Shown: positions 11,204 through 22,189 of the stretch, one piece after another
Position numbering within the stretch: position 1 is the first letter of the stretch
Layout: each line of letters opens with the position of its first letter
NCBI RefSeq assembly: GCF_003255815.1
Contig: NC_037681.1
Location: 82,961,578-83,025,577, forward strand
Origin: Theropithecus gelada
Taxonomy: Eukaryota; Chordata; Mammalia; Primates; Cercopithecidae
Length of the DNA: 64,000 nt
Direction: 5' to 3'
Position numbers and translations under genes: made by a program
Notes under the pieces: generated by a model
Seen by the model: the letters and a program-made list of their open reading frames with translations, nothing else
The model's database searches: none
What the model was told of the DNA's origin: nothing

Positions 11204-11789
11204 CTAAGCTGATTATTTTGAGGAACAGCAGACACAGGAGAGGCCCCCAAACCAGTATAAATTGCCCTTTCATTAGGGAAATTTACATTTCTAAAGTAAC
11301 TCTCCATTTGTAAGGATGTCTCCCTCTCTGCACCAGGAAGAAAAAGAAGACTCTAAATCACAAGACTTTTATCAGTGGAGAAGGCATTGCCTTATATCTG
11401 CACAGCAAACCTTACCCTTGTTTACTGTACTTTTCCTGGTCACCTTCCCATAAGTTGCCTTGCCCACACCCTTCCACTTTTGTTAGCTAGGGTGTATTTA
11501 AGTTCAAGCTTTAGCCACCTCTTTGAGTTACTCTTCCCTGACTTTCTCCCATTTGTATATAAGATCTGCATATTAATAAACTTCTGTTTGCCTTTCTCTT
11601 GCTAATATATCTTTTGTAACAGGAGCTTGAGCTGAGAATATAGAAGAGTAGAGGGAAACATTTTGTTCTTCTCTTACACTCACTAAATATTTTTCATGAC
11701 CTGCTGATAGCTCATAACCTGCACATTTAAAATTATTGCACTAAGTAGAATATCCTTTTATCTCCCCTCCCAGGGCTAAGTATTTGTGT

Positions 11790-11990
11790 AATGCTTTAGT
11801 GTCTACAAAGCATGTTTTAAAGCATACATTATCCTATTTAATCCTTGCACAACCCCAAAATGGGAATAACTTTCCTTTTATAAATGGGGGGAAACGAGGT
11901 CTAAAATGTTGGAGCAGCTTGTCAAAGTCATGCACCCAGAAATGCAGACTTTGGATACAAATCTCTGAATCGAAATCCAGGGCTCTTTCA
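11790..11990 (-). mobile_element. MIR SINE
   Basis: Antisense MIR order: ACATTATCCTATTTAATCCT, then a decayed AAATGGGGGGAAACGAGG, then GTCAAAGTCATGCACCCAG and CCAGGGCTCTTTCACC. Ancient copy. Confidence 0.85.
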
Positions 11991-12211
11991 CCAAAACCAG
12001 ACTCCTAGTCCCACTTTATCAATCCCTTCAACTCTTATGGTTTAGGTTAAACTAGACAAAGTAAGCTCTTTTTGTGTAAACTGGATTCTTAGTGCTCACA
12101 AAACCTCAGAATTCTTTGTGAGCCTGGAGTTGCCATAACTGTCCTGCCTTCCCTTCCCTTAGCCCAGGTGGTCTGGCAGAGCTGGGAAGGTCTTTGCAGA
12201 GTATAAGGTGT

Positions 12212-12237
12212 GCCTCTTGCCCCGCAGGGCAAGAGGC
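12212..12237. other. Perfect 11-bp hairpin
   Basis: GCCTCTTGCCC at 12212-12222 pairs exactly with GGGCAAGAGGC at 12227-12237 across a 4-base CGCA loop. It lies in GC-richer low-repeat DNA. Function unknown. Confidence 0.85.
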
Positions 12238-12526
12238 CTCTGCACCCACCTGGGGCTTCACTGTGGCTGGCCTTGGGTTTGAGCCCTGCCTTTGAACACA
12301 GCAGGGGGACACAGTCCCTGCCCTGGGCTGGGAGTAGTTCATTCAGGCTGCTGTAACAAAATACCATAAACTGGGCAGCTTATAAACAACAGAAATGTAT
12401 TTCTCATAGTTGTAAAGGCTGGGAAATCCCAAGATGAAGATTCTGGCAGATTCAGTGCCTGTTGAAGGTCTACTTCCTGGTTCATAGATGGCGCCGTCTT
12501 GCTGTGTCCTCACTTGGTAGAAGGAG

Positions 12527-13505
12527 TGTTGATAAAAAGAGTCCAACTCTGTAAAATACTTGAAGAGATTTATTCCGAGCTAAATATAAGTGACCCATGG
12601 CCCATGACACAGCCCTCAGGAGGTCCTGAGAACTTGCGCCCAAGGTAGTCAGGGCACAGCTTGGTTTTATACATTTTAGAAAAACATTAGTGTATTAGTC
12701 CTTTTTCATACTGCTATGAAGAACCGCTTGAGACCAGGTAATTTATAAAGGAAAGAGGTTTAATTGACTCACAGTTCAGCATGGCTGGGGAGGCCTCAGG
12801 AAACTTACAATCATGGCAGAAGGTGAAGCAAGGCACCTTCTTCACAAGGCGGCAGGAAGAAGTGTTGAGTGAAGGGGGAAGAGCCCCTTATAAAACCATC
12901 AGATCTCATGAGAACTCACTCACTATCACAAGAACAGCATGGGGGGAACTATTCCCATGAGTCAATTACCTCCACCTGGTTTCTCCCTTGACATGTGGGG
13001 ATTATGGGGAATACAATTCAAGATGAAATTTAGGTGGGGACACAGAGCCTAACCATTTCAATGAGACATCAATCAAATACATGTAAGATGTACATTGGTT
13101 TGGTCCAGAAAAGTAGAACAACAGGAAGGGCTGGGGGGCTTCCAGGTCATAGGTAGATTCAAAAATTTTTCTGATTGGCTGTTGGTTGAAAGAGTTAAGT
13201 TATTGTCTAAAGACTTAGGAATGCCTGGCATAAGATAAGGGGTTGTAGAGACCAAGGTTTTATCATGCAGGTAAAGCCTCCAGGTAGCGGGCTTTAGAGA
13301 GAATAGATTGTAAATGTTTCTTATCAGGCTTAAAGAGTCTGTTCTATCAGTAATTCCAAAAGGGAGGAGGGCATAGGGAGGCAGTCTGACCCCTCCTTCC
13401 GATGATGGCCTGAACTAGTTCTTCAGGTTAGTTTTGGAATGCCTTTGCCAAGAGGAGGGGTCTTTGCAGATGGTGCGGGGCTTAGAATTTTATTTTTGGT
13501 TTGCA
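12527..13505 (-). mobile_element. ERV1-type solo LTR inside the MLT1
   Basis: Starts TGTTGATAAAAAG and ends TTTTTGGTTTGCA, flanked by an exact 4-bp GGAG duplication. GAGATTTATTCCGAG is the antisense AATAAA region. About 610 bp without its THE1 insert. Shares CACAGCTTGGTTTTATACAT and the following 100 bp with 55246-55674, so the two are relatives. Confidence 0.85.
12691..13060 (-). mobile_element. THE1-type LTR, innermost of three layers
   Basis: TGTATTAGTCCTTTTTCATA through AATCATGGCAGAAGGTGAAG to CCTAACCATTTCA is a full antisense THE1 LTR. ATTAG and ATGAG flank it, a 5-bp duplication with one mismatch, as expected for ERVL-MaLR. It splits the LTR at 12527-13505. Confidence 0.93.
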
Positions 13506-13708
13506 GGAGCAAGGCAACTCCCTGGGCCTCTTCTACAATGGCCCTAATCCCACTCATGAGGGCACAGCTCTCACAACCGAATCACCCCCCAAAAGCCCCC
13601 CTGACCCACCTCCGAACACCATTTCCTTGGGGGTTAGGATTTTAACACAGGAATTTTGGGGGAACACAAACATTCAGACCTTGGCACTCAGGAAGCTGGG
13701 AAATGACA

Positions 13709-14166
13709 CCAGGTATTGGAGAGGGAAAAATGGCTTTCCTCTACACTTCTAGTTCATTGGCTAGGCTACTAATTACACTGACATTAGACAGATTAACGGG
13801 GAAAAACATGTTTAATTACATGCATACACATGGGAGACTCACAAAAATAGGAGAGCCACAGAAGGGCCAAAATAGTGGAGCTTATATAGCATCCTGAGCT
13901 ATAGAAAGGAACAGGGGCTTGGGGCTACTGGGGGGTTACCTTACACAGATAAAAAGCCTCTCAGGTAATAAAGCTTGTCTAAGCAGCCTTCTTCCTAACA
14001 CAAATACTTTTACTGAGGTAGACTTCCTTTATAGATGTAGTTTTTTTTTTTTTAAATACAAAGAAAGCTTTTCAGAGCTACCCCTCTGTGTGCAGTTTCT
14101 CAGAATAACCAGCTCAACATATACCAATGAAGTATATTTTGGGGCGGCATATTTGGTTCTCCTACA
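13709..14166 (-). mobile_element. ERV1-group LTR
   Basis: Starts near TATTGGAGAGGGAAAAATGG and ends GGTTCTCCTACA; read on the minus strand it opens TGTAGGAGAACCAAATATG. Shares GACAGATTAACGGGG-like and GGAGCTTATATAGCATCCTG phrases with 9939 and 60044. No clean target duplication seen. Confidence 0.65.
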
Positions 14167-14384
14167 GTAATATTTTGGGGTGGTGTGTCCTGAGCGCCAA
14201 CACAGAAAGACAAATCATGGTGTCTGAGGACAGGTGAGCCAGCCTGAGGATGAGTGGCTTTCGGTGGGGGCCAGGGGAAGGTCAACTGAATGAGCTGAGG
14301 ATAGGGATGGGGTATCACATATCCAGGAAATGCTGAGCACCCTGGGGGAAGGAAAGAAAACCTGGGGATTAGAAAGCATGTCTA

Positions 14385-14665
14385 CCAGGTGGAGCGTGGT
14401 GGCTCAAGCCTATAATCCCAGCACTTTGGGAGGCCGAGGCGAGTGGATCACCTGAGGCCAGGAGTTCGAGACCAGCCTTGCCAACACGGTGAAACCCCAT
14501 CTCTACTAAAAATACAAAGAAAAATTAGCTGGGGGTGTTGGCGCACCTGTAATCCCAGCTACTTGGGAGGCTGAGGCAGAATACTTCTTGAACTCGAGAG
14601 GCAGAAGTTGTAGTGAGCTAAGATCATGCCACTGCACTCCAGTCTGGGCGACAGAGCAAGACTCT
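14385..14665 (+). mobile_element. AluS-like, tail lost
   Basis: Both arms from CCAGGTGGAGCGTGGTGG to GAGCAAGACTCT; no poly-A follows, the sequence passing straight to GGTGAAGAAGAAC. The 3' tail was deleted. Confidence 0.93.
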
Positions 14666-14669
14666 GGTG

Positions 14670-15340
14670 AAGAAGAACTTTTTCAGATGGGCTGCCAGGC
14701 TCTGCAAGCCGGTGAAGTGACCCCTCAGCTTAGAGAAAAGCTCATCAGGGCCGAGAAAGAACTCTTTCTATATCCCCAGGATCCAGCCCTAGGTACCCAG
14801 GATAGCATTTTCTTCCCACCCAGAGAAGCCAGGGTTCCACAGGACTGAGCCTCCCTCCGGCACTAGAGGCTGGTGGGAGTTGATGTTTACCCGTATTTCA
14901 TTCAACTGGAGACACCATCCACTGTAAGCTGCACTGTCATTTTATGTACTATTATGCAAGGAAAAAAAATGCCAAATATGGAGACACCACTTAAAAGCTG
15001 GGATGCTATAAGAAAATAAGTCTTCCCACGGGAGTGGCAGGCTGGAAATGCGCACGTCTCAGTCTTGACACTGTGGAGGGAGGAACAACAATTGTCTCCT
15101 GAGAATTTGAACCACGAGCCTGTGCTCATGCAGATTTGAGGTCTGAATTCATACTGTCAGTGTGGTCTGAAAAAGTGAAGCTGATAATTAATTTAAGGTG
15201 GTCTCAGGTTGGTGGCGAGCTGGAAGTGACTGGCAGCTGTGCATCATTTCAGGGAGAACTCAGCTTTGCATTGCAGGACACCACCGATTTTAAAACACTT
15301 CCTGGTTTCAGTGAAGTTAAATATGAAGAAATGTGTTGCT
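14670..15340. other. Low-repeat stretch, nothing assigned
   Basis: No repeat recognised. ORFs of 75-86 codons at its ends run into or overlap Alu sequence and are not credible genes. Confidence 0.45.
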
Positions 15341-15354
15341 TAAAATTAATGATG

Positions 15355-15643
15355 AAGGGGGACGAGCATGGTCTCTCACGCCTGTAATCGCAGCCCTTTA
15401 GGAGGCTGAGGTGGGTGGATCATGAGGTCAAGAGATTGAGGCTATCCTGGCCAACACGGTGAAACCCCATCTCTACTAAAAATACAAAAATTAGCCGGGT
15501 GTGGTGGCACGTGCCTGTAGTCCCAGCTACTGGGGAGGCTGAGGCAGGAGAATTGCTTGAATCCAGGAGACAGAGGCTGCAGTGGGCAGAGATTGTGCCA
15601 CTGCACTCCAGTCTGGCAACAGAGCAAGACTCCATCTCAAAAA
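15355..15643 (+). mobile_element. AluS-like
   Basis: Full-length, flanked by the exact 11-bp duplication AATTAATGATG (15344-15354 and 15644-15654). Confidence 0.95.
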
Positions 15644-15694
15644 AATTAATGATGTATGGGCATGAAACAGATGTGACGTTGGCTGAACTGATTA

Positions 15695-15790
15695 CTAACT
15701 TTTCCAGGTTTGTCTGGAACTTTCCTGGTTTTAGCTCTAAAAGCCATGCTTCCTATAAAATCCCTCAGTCCCAGACAAGCCACAAAGGTT
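15695..15790. repeat. Ancient repeat paired with 35605-35685
   Basis: CTTTCCTGGTTTTAGCTCTAA then AAATCCCTCAGTCCC follows the same order as TTTCCTGGCTTCTACACTGA and AACCCTCAATCC at 35605-35685. I recognise it as a common mammalian dispersed phrase but cannot name it. Confidence 0.4.
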
Positions 15791-15899
15791 GATCACTCCA
15801 CCCATCTGGTTGTCTTTTGGAGTTATCTCCTCTGGCCTAGGGGGCCTTGTTTTATACAGGGGTGGGATGATTGTACCCCGAGCAGGGACACCTGACCTG

Positions 15900-16435
15900 A
15901 GGGAAGATAGGGGAATATGGAAATTTAAACTCGGGATTTTGAAGAAATGAGAACATTTTCTGAGAACACTAGGCCTGGCCTAGTTATTCGGTTTCTCTTG
16001 GGTTCCTGTGCTTTGAAATAATTTCAATAAATTCTCCCTTTTATTTATGTGCTCTTTGAGGGGTGGGGAAGTTAATTTCAGTATATCTTTGGCCTTTATA
16101 GCTAATGGGGCCCTGACTGAGGGAGGGAGGCAGCCCTGAAAGGCTTTTTAGAGGCTCCAAGACTGTCCTAGGCACGAGGCTTGCCACTTGGAAAGCTTCC
16201 AAGAGAAACCAGCGATGCTTGTCAGCGGGTCTGTGTGTGCAGGGGATGGACTCTCCTTAGACAGATTTGTCTAAATGAAGCAGAAATACCATGAGCTCCA
16301 TCCAACACTGTTGTTATTCTCACAACTCTGTAATTAGCAGAATGATGTGAATTATTCCCTAAACAAAGGCCAAGAGAATAGTTTAACCGTCTCTGTTTTA
16401 TTTGTGTACTAAATAACTGTACTTGAAGTTGTGTT
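15900..16435. other. Low-repeat stretch
   Basis: No repeat family recognised; AAATAATTTCAATAAATTC near 16015 is an AATAAA in an otherwise unremarkable context. Confidence 0.4.
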
Positions 16436-16439
16436 TGTT

Positions 16440-16640
16440 TCCAAGCTCCTTATCACGTGTTTTCCTTTTTCTCTTCCCTGCCTCCTATACCAGTAAACTT
16501 CTTGAGGGAAGAGTAAGGTCCTCCTGCTCATACCTGCCCCTCCCAGGGCCCAGCATAGCTGCTTGTTTTCCTTTAAGCTCCTCGAGGACAGGGAGTGGGT
16601 GGGTCTCTGTGTGTTCCTAACACCGAGCACCATGGTGACA
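16440..16640 (+). mobile_element. L2 3' region, decayed
   Basis: AAGCTCCTCGAGGACAGGGA, then AACACCGAGCACCATGGTGA and CTAATAAGTTCTCAGTGAGT follow the last 80 bp of L2 3' ends. A similar GTAAACTTCTTGAGGGAAG upstream suggests a second L2 piece. Confidence 0.65.
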
Positions 16641-16719
16641 CCTAATAAGTTCTCAGTGAGTGAGTGCTGAACTGAGCTGCCGCTTGCAGACTCACCAGTA
16701 AATACCTGAGCCAAGGACA

Positions 16720-16905
16720 ACGGATTTCCTCATCCATTCATTCACTGAGTAGTTAATGAATTTGTATTATATGTCTCCATGCAGCTTACATTCTAGTGAA
16801 AGGCAGACCAAAACCTAGTAAACAGACAAATGAAGTCAGAATAAGGTATGATAAATGCTGTGGGAAACAAAAAGGAGAAAGAGGCCCAGTTGAGATAGAA
16901 TAGCC
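16720..16905. repeat. Ancient dispersed repeat, unassigned
   Basis: CATCCATTCATTCACTGAG, then CAGCTTACATTCTAGTGAA, then AAACAGACAAATGAAG match the order of a common mammalian repeat also present at 24985-25530. Name not recalled with certainty. Confidence 0.5.
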
Positions 16906-16934
16906 AGGGAAAAACCCCTCTGAGGAGGTGACAG

Positions 16935-17815
16935 CTGTGAGAAAGGAAACACTTTCTCCCCACTGTCTTAGGTTCAGTGTTGGAGGCCTGTGAATTAAAC
17001 TGACGAAAGACAGATGGGCCAAACAAAAACAGAAGTTTTATTCACATATATACATGGTAATTCACAGAAACATGTGGCTGAAAGTGGTGAATAGAATTGG
17101 GGGCTTATATATCTTTTTCACAGGCTCTCAGATGAAAGACCTTTGTCTTTTGGTGGTAGCTCTGACATTTTATGACACAATATACACTCTTAATAGGAGG
17201 AGGGGATGGAGAGAAAGGGGACTGGAAAACCAATGACTTTTAGAAAAGATAAATGGGCCCTTAGGTGAATAGATATGAGGGAGATATGATAGTTTTGTGA
17301 TCACGTATATTTAGGAGAGTTTTTGTTTTGTTTTGTTTTTTTTGATATGGAGTTTCACTCTTGTTGCCCAGGCTGGAAAACAATGGCGCGATCTTGGCTC
17401 ACCGCAACCTCCACCTCCCAGGTTCAAGCGATTCTCCTGCCTCAGCCTCCCTAGTAGCTGGGATTACAGGCATGTGCCACCATGGCCGGCTAATTTTGTA
17501 TTTTTAGTAGAGACGGGGTTTCTCCATGTTGGTCAGGCTGGTCTCGAACTCCCGACCTCAGGTGATCCACCCACCTCGGCCTCCCAAAGTGCTGGGATTA
17601 CAGGCATGAGCCAAAGTGCCTGGCCTAGGAGAGTTTTTATAGCCTTGTGGCTTCTCCTCTCTCGTGAAGGCAGTCAGTCACTCTTCCCAGGTTGGGGAAA
17701 CCTCTGGGAAGGGCATCTATGATGGTTGCATTCTTTTGGGAGGCTCTGCTTTTAGGCAGATAAGAGGAGTTTAGAAAAAAAACTCTCTTCACCATTGTAT
17801 GTTCTGGATCTTTTT
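16935..17815 (-). mobile_element. ERV1-group LTR, split by an Alu
   Basis: GAATTAAACTGACGAAAGAC and AAGTTTTATTCACATATA (antisense AATAAA) match the inner order of the LTRs at 9939 and 38813. The far end is near TTAGGCAGATAAGAGGAG. Edges are uncertain. Confidence 0.55.
17325..17625 (-). mobile_element. AluS-like
   Basis: Full-length antisense copy with an exact 13-bp duplication TAGGAGAGTTTTT (17312-17324 and 17626-17638). Confidence 0.97.
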
Positions 17816-17830
17816 GCTAGAAAGTTGGTT

Positions 17831-17880
17831 TCTTTTTGAAACGGAGTCTTGCTCTGTCACCCAGGTTGGAGTGCAATGGC
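17831..17880 (-). mobile_element. Alu fragment, about 50 bp
   Basis: TTTTTGAAACGGAGTCTTGC through CACCCAGGTTGGAGTGCAAT is the 3' end of an antisense Alu; the rest is missing. Confidence 0.85.
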
Positions 17881-17916
17881 TTGTGAATCTCCTTTTGCAG
17901 CTTTCTCTGTATTCAT

Positions 17917-18300
17917 TGTTATGGACTGAATTGTGTCCCTCCAGATTCATTCGGCAAAGCCCTAACCCCCAGTGTAACTGTATTTGGAGGCAGGGCTAAT
18001 TAAGATTAAGTGAGGTCACAAGGGTGCAGCCTAAAGCCAAAAAGGACCGATGTCCTTATAAGAAGAGAAAGAGATACTAGAGAGCCCCCACTTCTCTCCT
18101 AAGCAAGCACAAAGAAGGGGCCATATGAGGACATAGGAGAAGGTAGCTGTCTACAGGACAGGAAGAAAGGCCTCAGCAGAAAGCAGCCCTGACATTTTGA
18201 TCTTGGACTTCTGGCCTCCAGAACTGAGAAAATAAATCTCTGTTGTTGAAGCCACCCAGTCTGTGGTATTCTGTGATGGCAGCCCTAGCCAACTAATAGA
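17917..18300 (+). mobile_element. MLT1-type MaLR LTR
   Basis: TGTTATGGACTGAATTGTGT opens it; CCTTATAAGAAGAGAAAGAG, CTGGCCTCCAGAACTGAGA, AAATAAATCTCTGTTG and ACCCAGTCTGTGGTATTC follow in LTR order. It ends AGCCAACTAATAGA. Confidence 0.85.
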
Positions 18301-18746
18301 CTCTTATTAGTATACACAAAGATCCGTGCACAGGGAGAGTGTGTTTTATTTGATGTTTATTTGAGCAAAAATGGGATTGGGCTATACTCTCTTTCCTCTG
18401 AAACTAGCTTTAGTCATTAACACTATTAAATGGCCATCTGGCTTCTTGCTGACGCCCCACATCCAGTTCCATTAGGACATCCTGCAGGCTCCACCTTCAA
18501 AATCCATCCGGAATCAGACGACATCTCCCCACCTCGTGACTTCCACTTGGTGCAAGCCCGATCCTCTGTCTCTCTCACTTAGATTACTACGGCAGCCTCT
18601 ACACCCCTCTCTGCTCCAATCTTGTCCCTTCAGTCCGTTCCCCTCACAGCAGCCAGAGGGACCCTTTGAAATCTGTCAGATCACGTTGCTCCTCAGCTTA
18701 AAAATCTTAACTGGCTTTCCATTCTACTCAGAGTAAATACCAGTCT

Positions 18747-18861
18747 TAGCCAGGTGGGGGGAGTATACACATTGTCTCAGTTACTCAGGAGGCTGAGGCA
18801 GGAGGATTGCTTGAATCCAGGAGTTCAAATCCAGCCTGAGCAATATAGTGAGACCCCATCA
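18747..18861 (+). mobile_element. Alu monomer-like fragment
   Basis: One partial arm: CAGGAGGCTGAGGCAGGAGGA, GAATCCAGGAGTTCAAATCC and CAATATAGTGAGACCCC. Older than the AluY beside it. Confidence 0.8.
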
Positions 18862-18881
18862 ATAAAAAACCAAAAAAACCA

Positions 18882-19182
18882 GGCTGGGCGCGGTGGCTCA
18901 AGCCTGTAATCCCAGCACTTTGGGAGGCCGAGACGGGCGGATCACGAGGTCAGGAGATCAAGACCATCCTGGCTAACATGGTGAAACCCCGTCTCTACTA
19001 AAAAAAAATACAAAAAACTAGCCGGGCGAGGTGGCGGGCGCCTGTAGTCCCAGCTACTCGGGAGGCTGAGGCAGGAGAATGGCGTGAACCCGGGAGGTGG
19101 AGCTTGCAGTGAGCCGAGATCCGGCCACTGCACTCCAGCCTTGGCGACAGAGCGAGACTCCATCTCAAAAAATAAATAAATA
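18882..19182 (+). mobile_element. Young AluY with Old World monkey diagnostic bases
   Basis: Near-consensus AluY: GGCCGAGACGGGCGGATCAC, many intact CpGs, and GAGATCCGGCCACTGCACTC in the right arm. A 21-bp exact target duplication (18861-18881, 19183-19203; A-rich with two CC pairs) supports a recent insertion. Confidence 0.97.
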
Positions 19183-19909
19183 AATAAAAAACCAAAAAAA
19201 CCAAAACCAAAGTCTTCACCAGGAGCTGCCGGGCCCTACATGGTCTGCACCATGTGTATACATCCCCCGCCCCCACACACCCCTGCTCTCCTCTCTGACC
19301 TTCCCTCCCATCCCCGTCTCCTGCTACCCTGGCCTCCTTGATGCTACTAGATCACACTAAGCACATTCCCAAATCAGGGCCTTGACACTCAGGATGGAAT
19401 GCCCATCCTCCTGATTGAGGGCCACAACGTTCCTTCCCTCATTTCTTTCCAGGCTCCATCCCCCAACTCACCGCCATTATTCTTCATAGCATTTCTCACC
19501 AACTGATACTATATACTTATTTATTTGTTTATGGCCCGTCTTCCTCCACTAACATGTGAAATGCATGAGCAGAAAACCTTGTCTTGTTCCCTGCTGTATC
19601 CCTAGCACTTAGAATAGTACTAGGTTCATAGATGATGCTCAGGAAATGTTCAATAAAGAAATCTCTCCAAGTCACTAAACATAAATATAATAACCTTTTC
19701 AATGGTTGTATAACATGTGCTAATACGAATAGATCACAATTCACGAAACCATCCCCTGTTAATGATGTATATGTTGTTTTTCACTTTTTTCCTATATTAA
19801 ACGATGTTTGTGACAAACATTTTTGCATAGCTACCCTTCTCTATTAGTTCTTTTGTTTCTATAGGATATTTTCTCTAAAGCTGGATTGATGTATCAAGAG
19901 ATAGGCATC

Positions 19910-20218
19910 GGCTGGGCGTAGTGTCTCACGCCTGTAATCCCAGCACTTTGGGAGGCCTAGGTGAGCAGATCATGAAGTCAGGAGTTCGAGACCAGCCTGA
20001 CTAACATGGCAAAACCCCATCTCTACTAAAAATACAAAAATTAGCCGGGCGTGGTGGCGTGCACCTGTAATCCCAGCTACTTGGGAGGGTGAGGCAGGAG
20101 AATCTCTTGAACCCAGGAGGCGGAGGTTGTGGTGAGCCAAGATCACGCTGCTGGACTCCAGCTTGGTGACAGAGTAAGACTCCATCTCAAAAAAAAAAAA
20201 AAAAGAGAGAGAGAGAGA
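19910..20218 (+). mobile_element. AluS-like with (GA)n after the tail
   Basis: Full-length copy from GGCTGGGCGTAGTG to about 18 A, then GAGAGAGAGAGAGA (20205-20218). AGAGATA precedes the element and follows the GA run, a plausible target duplication. Confidence 0.95.
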
Positions 20219-20219
20219 T

Positions 20220-20800
20220 AAACGTCAAGTTTCAATAGCCATCAGTGCTTTTCCTCAGTCACTATTCATAGACAAATCCCCGTGCAAGGCCTCAATCATT
20301 TCCGCGAACCTGGGGCCAGTGCAATATTGTCCTTAGACCAGGCAAGAGGACCTCTACTCTTTGGAGGGCCTTGCATATCACAAACACAAAAATTAAATTT
20401 ACTGAAGACCACATGGGAGCTTTTGTCACCTGGAATCCTGGACATATCACTGGCACAGTGTGACCTGTGATTGTGAGCACCGATGCGTGAGATGAACACC
20501 CTCACTCTCCACATTTCCCTCCTGTGTTCTCAAAACAAGCCTGCTGAGCCCAAACACTGTGAAGGTCTACAGGTCGTGCCCCTGCTGACACTGAAGACAG
20601 ACACTGCTTTGGACGGAGAAGGAATGAAATTGGCTCATATGTGTGTCCCTTCTCTCAGCATGAATTCAAGAGGTCCTGGCATAACCAAATATTATTTCTC
20701 AATAGTGCCAAGGGCCTATTTTCTTCTTAATTTGTCCTAATTCATGATTCTGGAGGCATTCAAGAATTAGCTTAGTGTTCACAGGAGTCGTACGTGGTGG
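20220..20800. other. Low-repeat stretch, nothing assigned
   Basis: No repeat recognised; short overlapping ORFs on both strands (62-85 codons) resemble no known protein. Confidence 0.45.
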
Positions 20801-20807
20801 CTGTGTC

Positions 20808-21290
20808 AGTTATCTATTCCTGCATAACAAACCACACCAAAACTGGGTGGCTTAAAACGACAACAATTTATTTGCTCGTAATTCTGGGTTGGGCTCAGCT
20901 GGGCAATTTTTCTGCTGATCTCCTTTGGGGTCACTTATACAGCTGCAGTCAGCCAGCGGCTCAGCTGCCACTGGATGTTCCCCGATGGCTTTGTTTATGT
21001 GCTTGATATTTCTGCTGGCTGTTGGCTGGGGCGCCCTAGTTCTCCTTCAAATGGTCTTTCCTCCTTTAGGAAAGGACGGGGCATTTTCACATAATGGCAG
21101 AAATGTGGAATGTAATTAAGGCCTAGCTGTGGGAGTTGCACCATGTTACTTCTGTCTCAGTCTATGGTGCAAATGAAGCCTTAAGGGATGCCCAGATCCA
21201 GGGGTTGGAAGGATATAGACTCTATGTCTCCATGAGAGACGTGGCAAAAATTATATTGCAAAGGGGCTGGATGCAGGGAGGTAAGACGTG
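20808..21290 (-). mobile_element. MLT1-like MaLR LTR
   Basis: GTCAGTTATCTATTCCTGC, ATAACAAACCACACCAAAAC, GGTGGCTTAAAACGACAACA, GGCTCAGCTGGGCAATTTTT and TGCTGGCTGTTGGCTGGG are the antisense order of an old MaLR LTR. The 3' part beyond about 21200 is decayed. Confidence 0.75.
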
Positions 21291-21364
21291 TTGGGGACCA
21301 TTATGTAACAATATACCACAATGCCTGAGGAACATTTTGCCAGGCCGAACAATTGATATTTTTC

Positions 21365-21647
21365 AGCCAGGCACAGTGGCTCACACCTGTAATTCTAGCA
21401 CTTTGGGAAGCCAAGGCAGGTGAATCGCTTGAGCTCAGGAGTTCAAGACCAGCCTGGGCAACAGGGTGAAACCCTGTCTCTACCAAAAATACAAAAACTT
21501 AGCCGGGTGTGATGGTGCGCACCTGTGGTCCCAGTTACTTGGGAACCTGAGGTGGGAGAATCACTGGAGCCTGGGAAGTGGAAAGCCATGATCACACCAC
21601 TAAAGTCCAACCTGAGTGACATAATGAGACTTTGTCTTAAAAAAAAA
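21365..21647 (+). mobile_element. AluJ
   Basis: Dimeric Alu with GCTTGAGCTCAGGAGTTCAA and AGACCAGCCTGGGCAACA, states typical of AluJ, and strong divergence in the right arm. Confidence 0.93.
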
Positions 21648-21763
21648 GAATTCGTATTTGTCTTACATTTATATACATGTAGTAGGATATTTGAAACATG
21701 ATACAGATTATTTGCTTTGCTTATTAACCAGACATTAAAACCCAGAATTGTGAAGTTTTATTT

Positions 21764-22054
21764 GTTTATTTATTTTGAGATGAAGTCTCTCTCTGTCGCC
21801 AGGCTGGAGTGCAGTGGCGCGATCTTGGCTCACTGCAACCTCCACCTCCCTGGTTCAGGTGATTCTCCTGCCTCAGCCCCCTGAGAAGCTGGAACTACAG
21901 GTACACACCACCATGCCCAGATAATTTTTGTATTTTTAGTAGAGATGGGTTTTCACCATGTTGGCCAGGATGGTCTCAATCTCTTGACCTCGTGATCCAC
22001 CCATCTTGGCCTCCCAAAGTGCTGGCATTACAGGTGTGAGCCACTGCACCCGGC
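21764..22054 (-). mobile_element. AluS-like
   Basis: Full-length antisense copy between exact 13-bp TGAAGTTTTATTT duplications (21751-21763, 22055-22067). Confidence 0.95.
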
Positions 22055-22189
22055 TGAAGTTTTATTTTTATAATAATATTGAATAAGATTTAATTATCAA
22101 GTATACAAAAATTAGCCTTATTTAAATAACTTTATTTTTAAAATTTACTATTTAAATTTTTGTATTTTGCTTTGTAATATTAATAATTT

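Larger units (their letters stand above)
9917..11678 (+). mobile_element. ERV1-group LTR, split near its 5' end by another LTR
   Basis: The 5' end (9917-9938, ATAGGAGACCAGATTATGCC) is cut off from the body (10861-11678). The body resumes CCCCTCCCAAATATGCC, includes ATTAATAAACTTCTG as polyadenylation region and ends CTTCTCTTACA. It also holds an AluJ. The opening motif GGAGACCAGAATATGCCACC is shared with the LTRs at 25608 and 14166. Confidence 0.7.
12336..13686 (-). mobile_element. MLT1-type MaLR LTR, split by another LTR
   Basis: 12336-12526 (CAGGCTGCTGTAACAAAATA, GGTTCATAGATGGCGCC) and 13506-13686 (GGGCCTCTTCTACAATGG to ACATTCAGACCTTGGCA) are two halves of one antisense MaLR LTR. Excising the insert restores AAGGAGCAAGGCAACTCC. 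Confidence 0.85.
18420..19660 (+). mobile_element. L2, about 790 bp, split by two Alus
   Basis: 18420-18746 and 19204-19660 are consecutive parts of L2. Signals include CACAGCAGCCAGAGGGACC, CTCAGAGTAAATACCAGTCT before the gap, CCCTACATGGTCTGCACC after it, CTTATTTATTTGTTTATGGC, and the 3' end TGTATCCCTAGCACTTAGAA ... TCAATAAAG. Confidence 0.85.
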
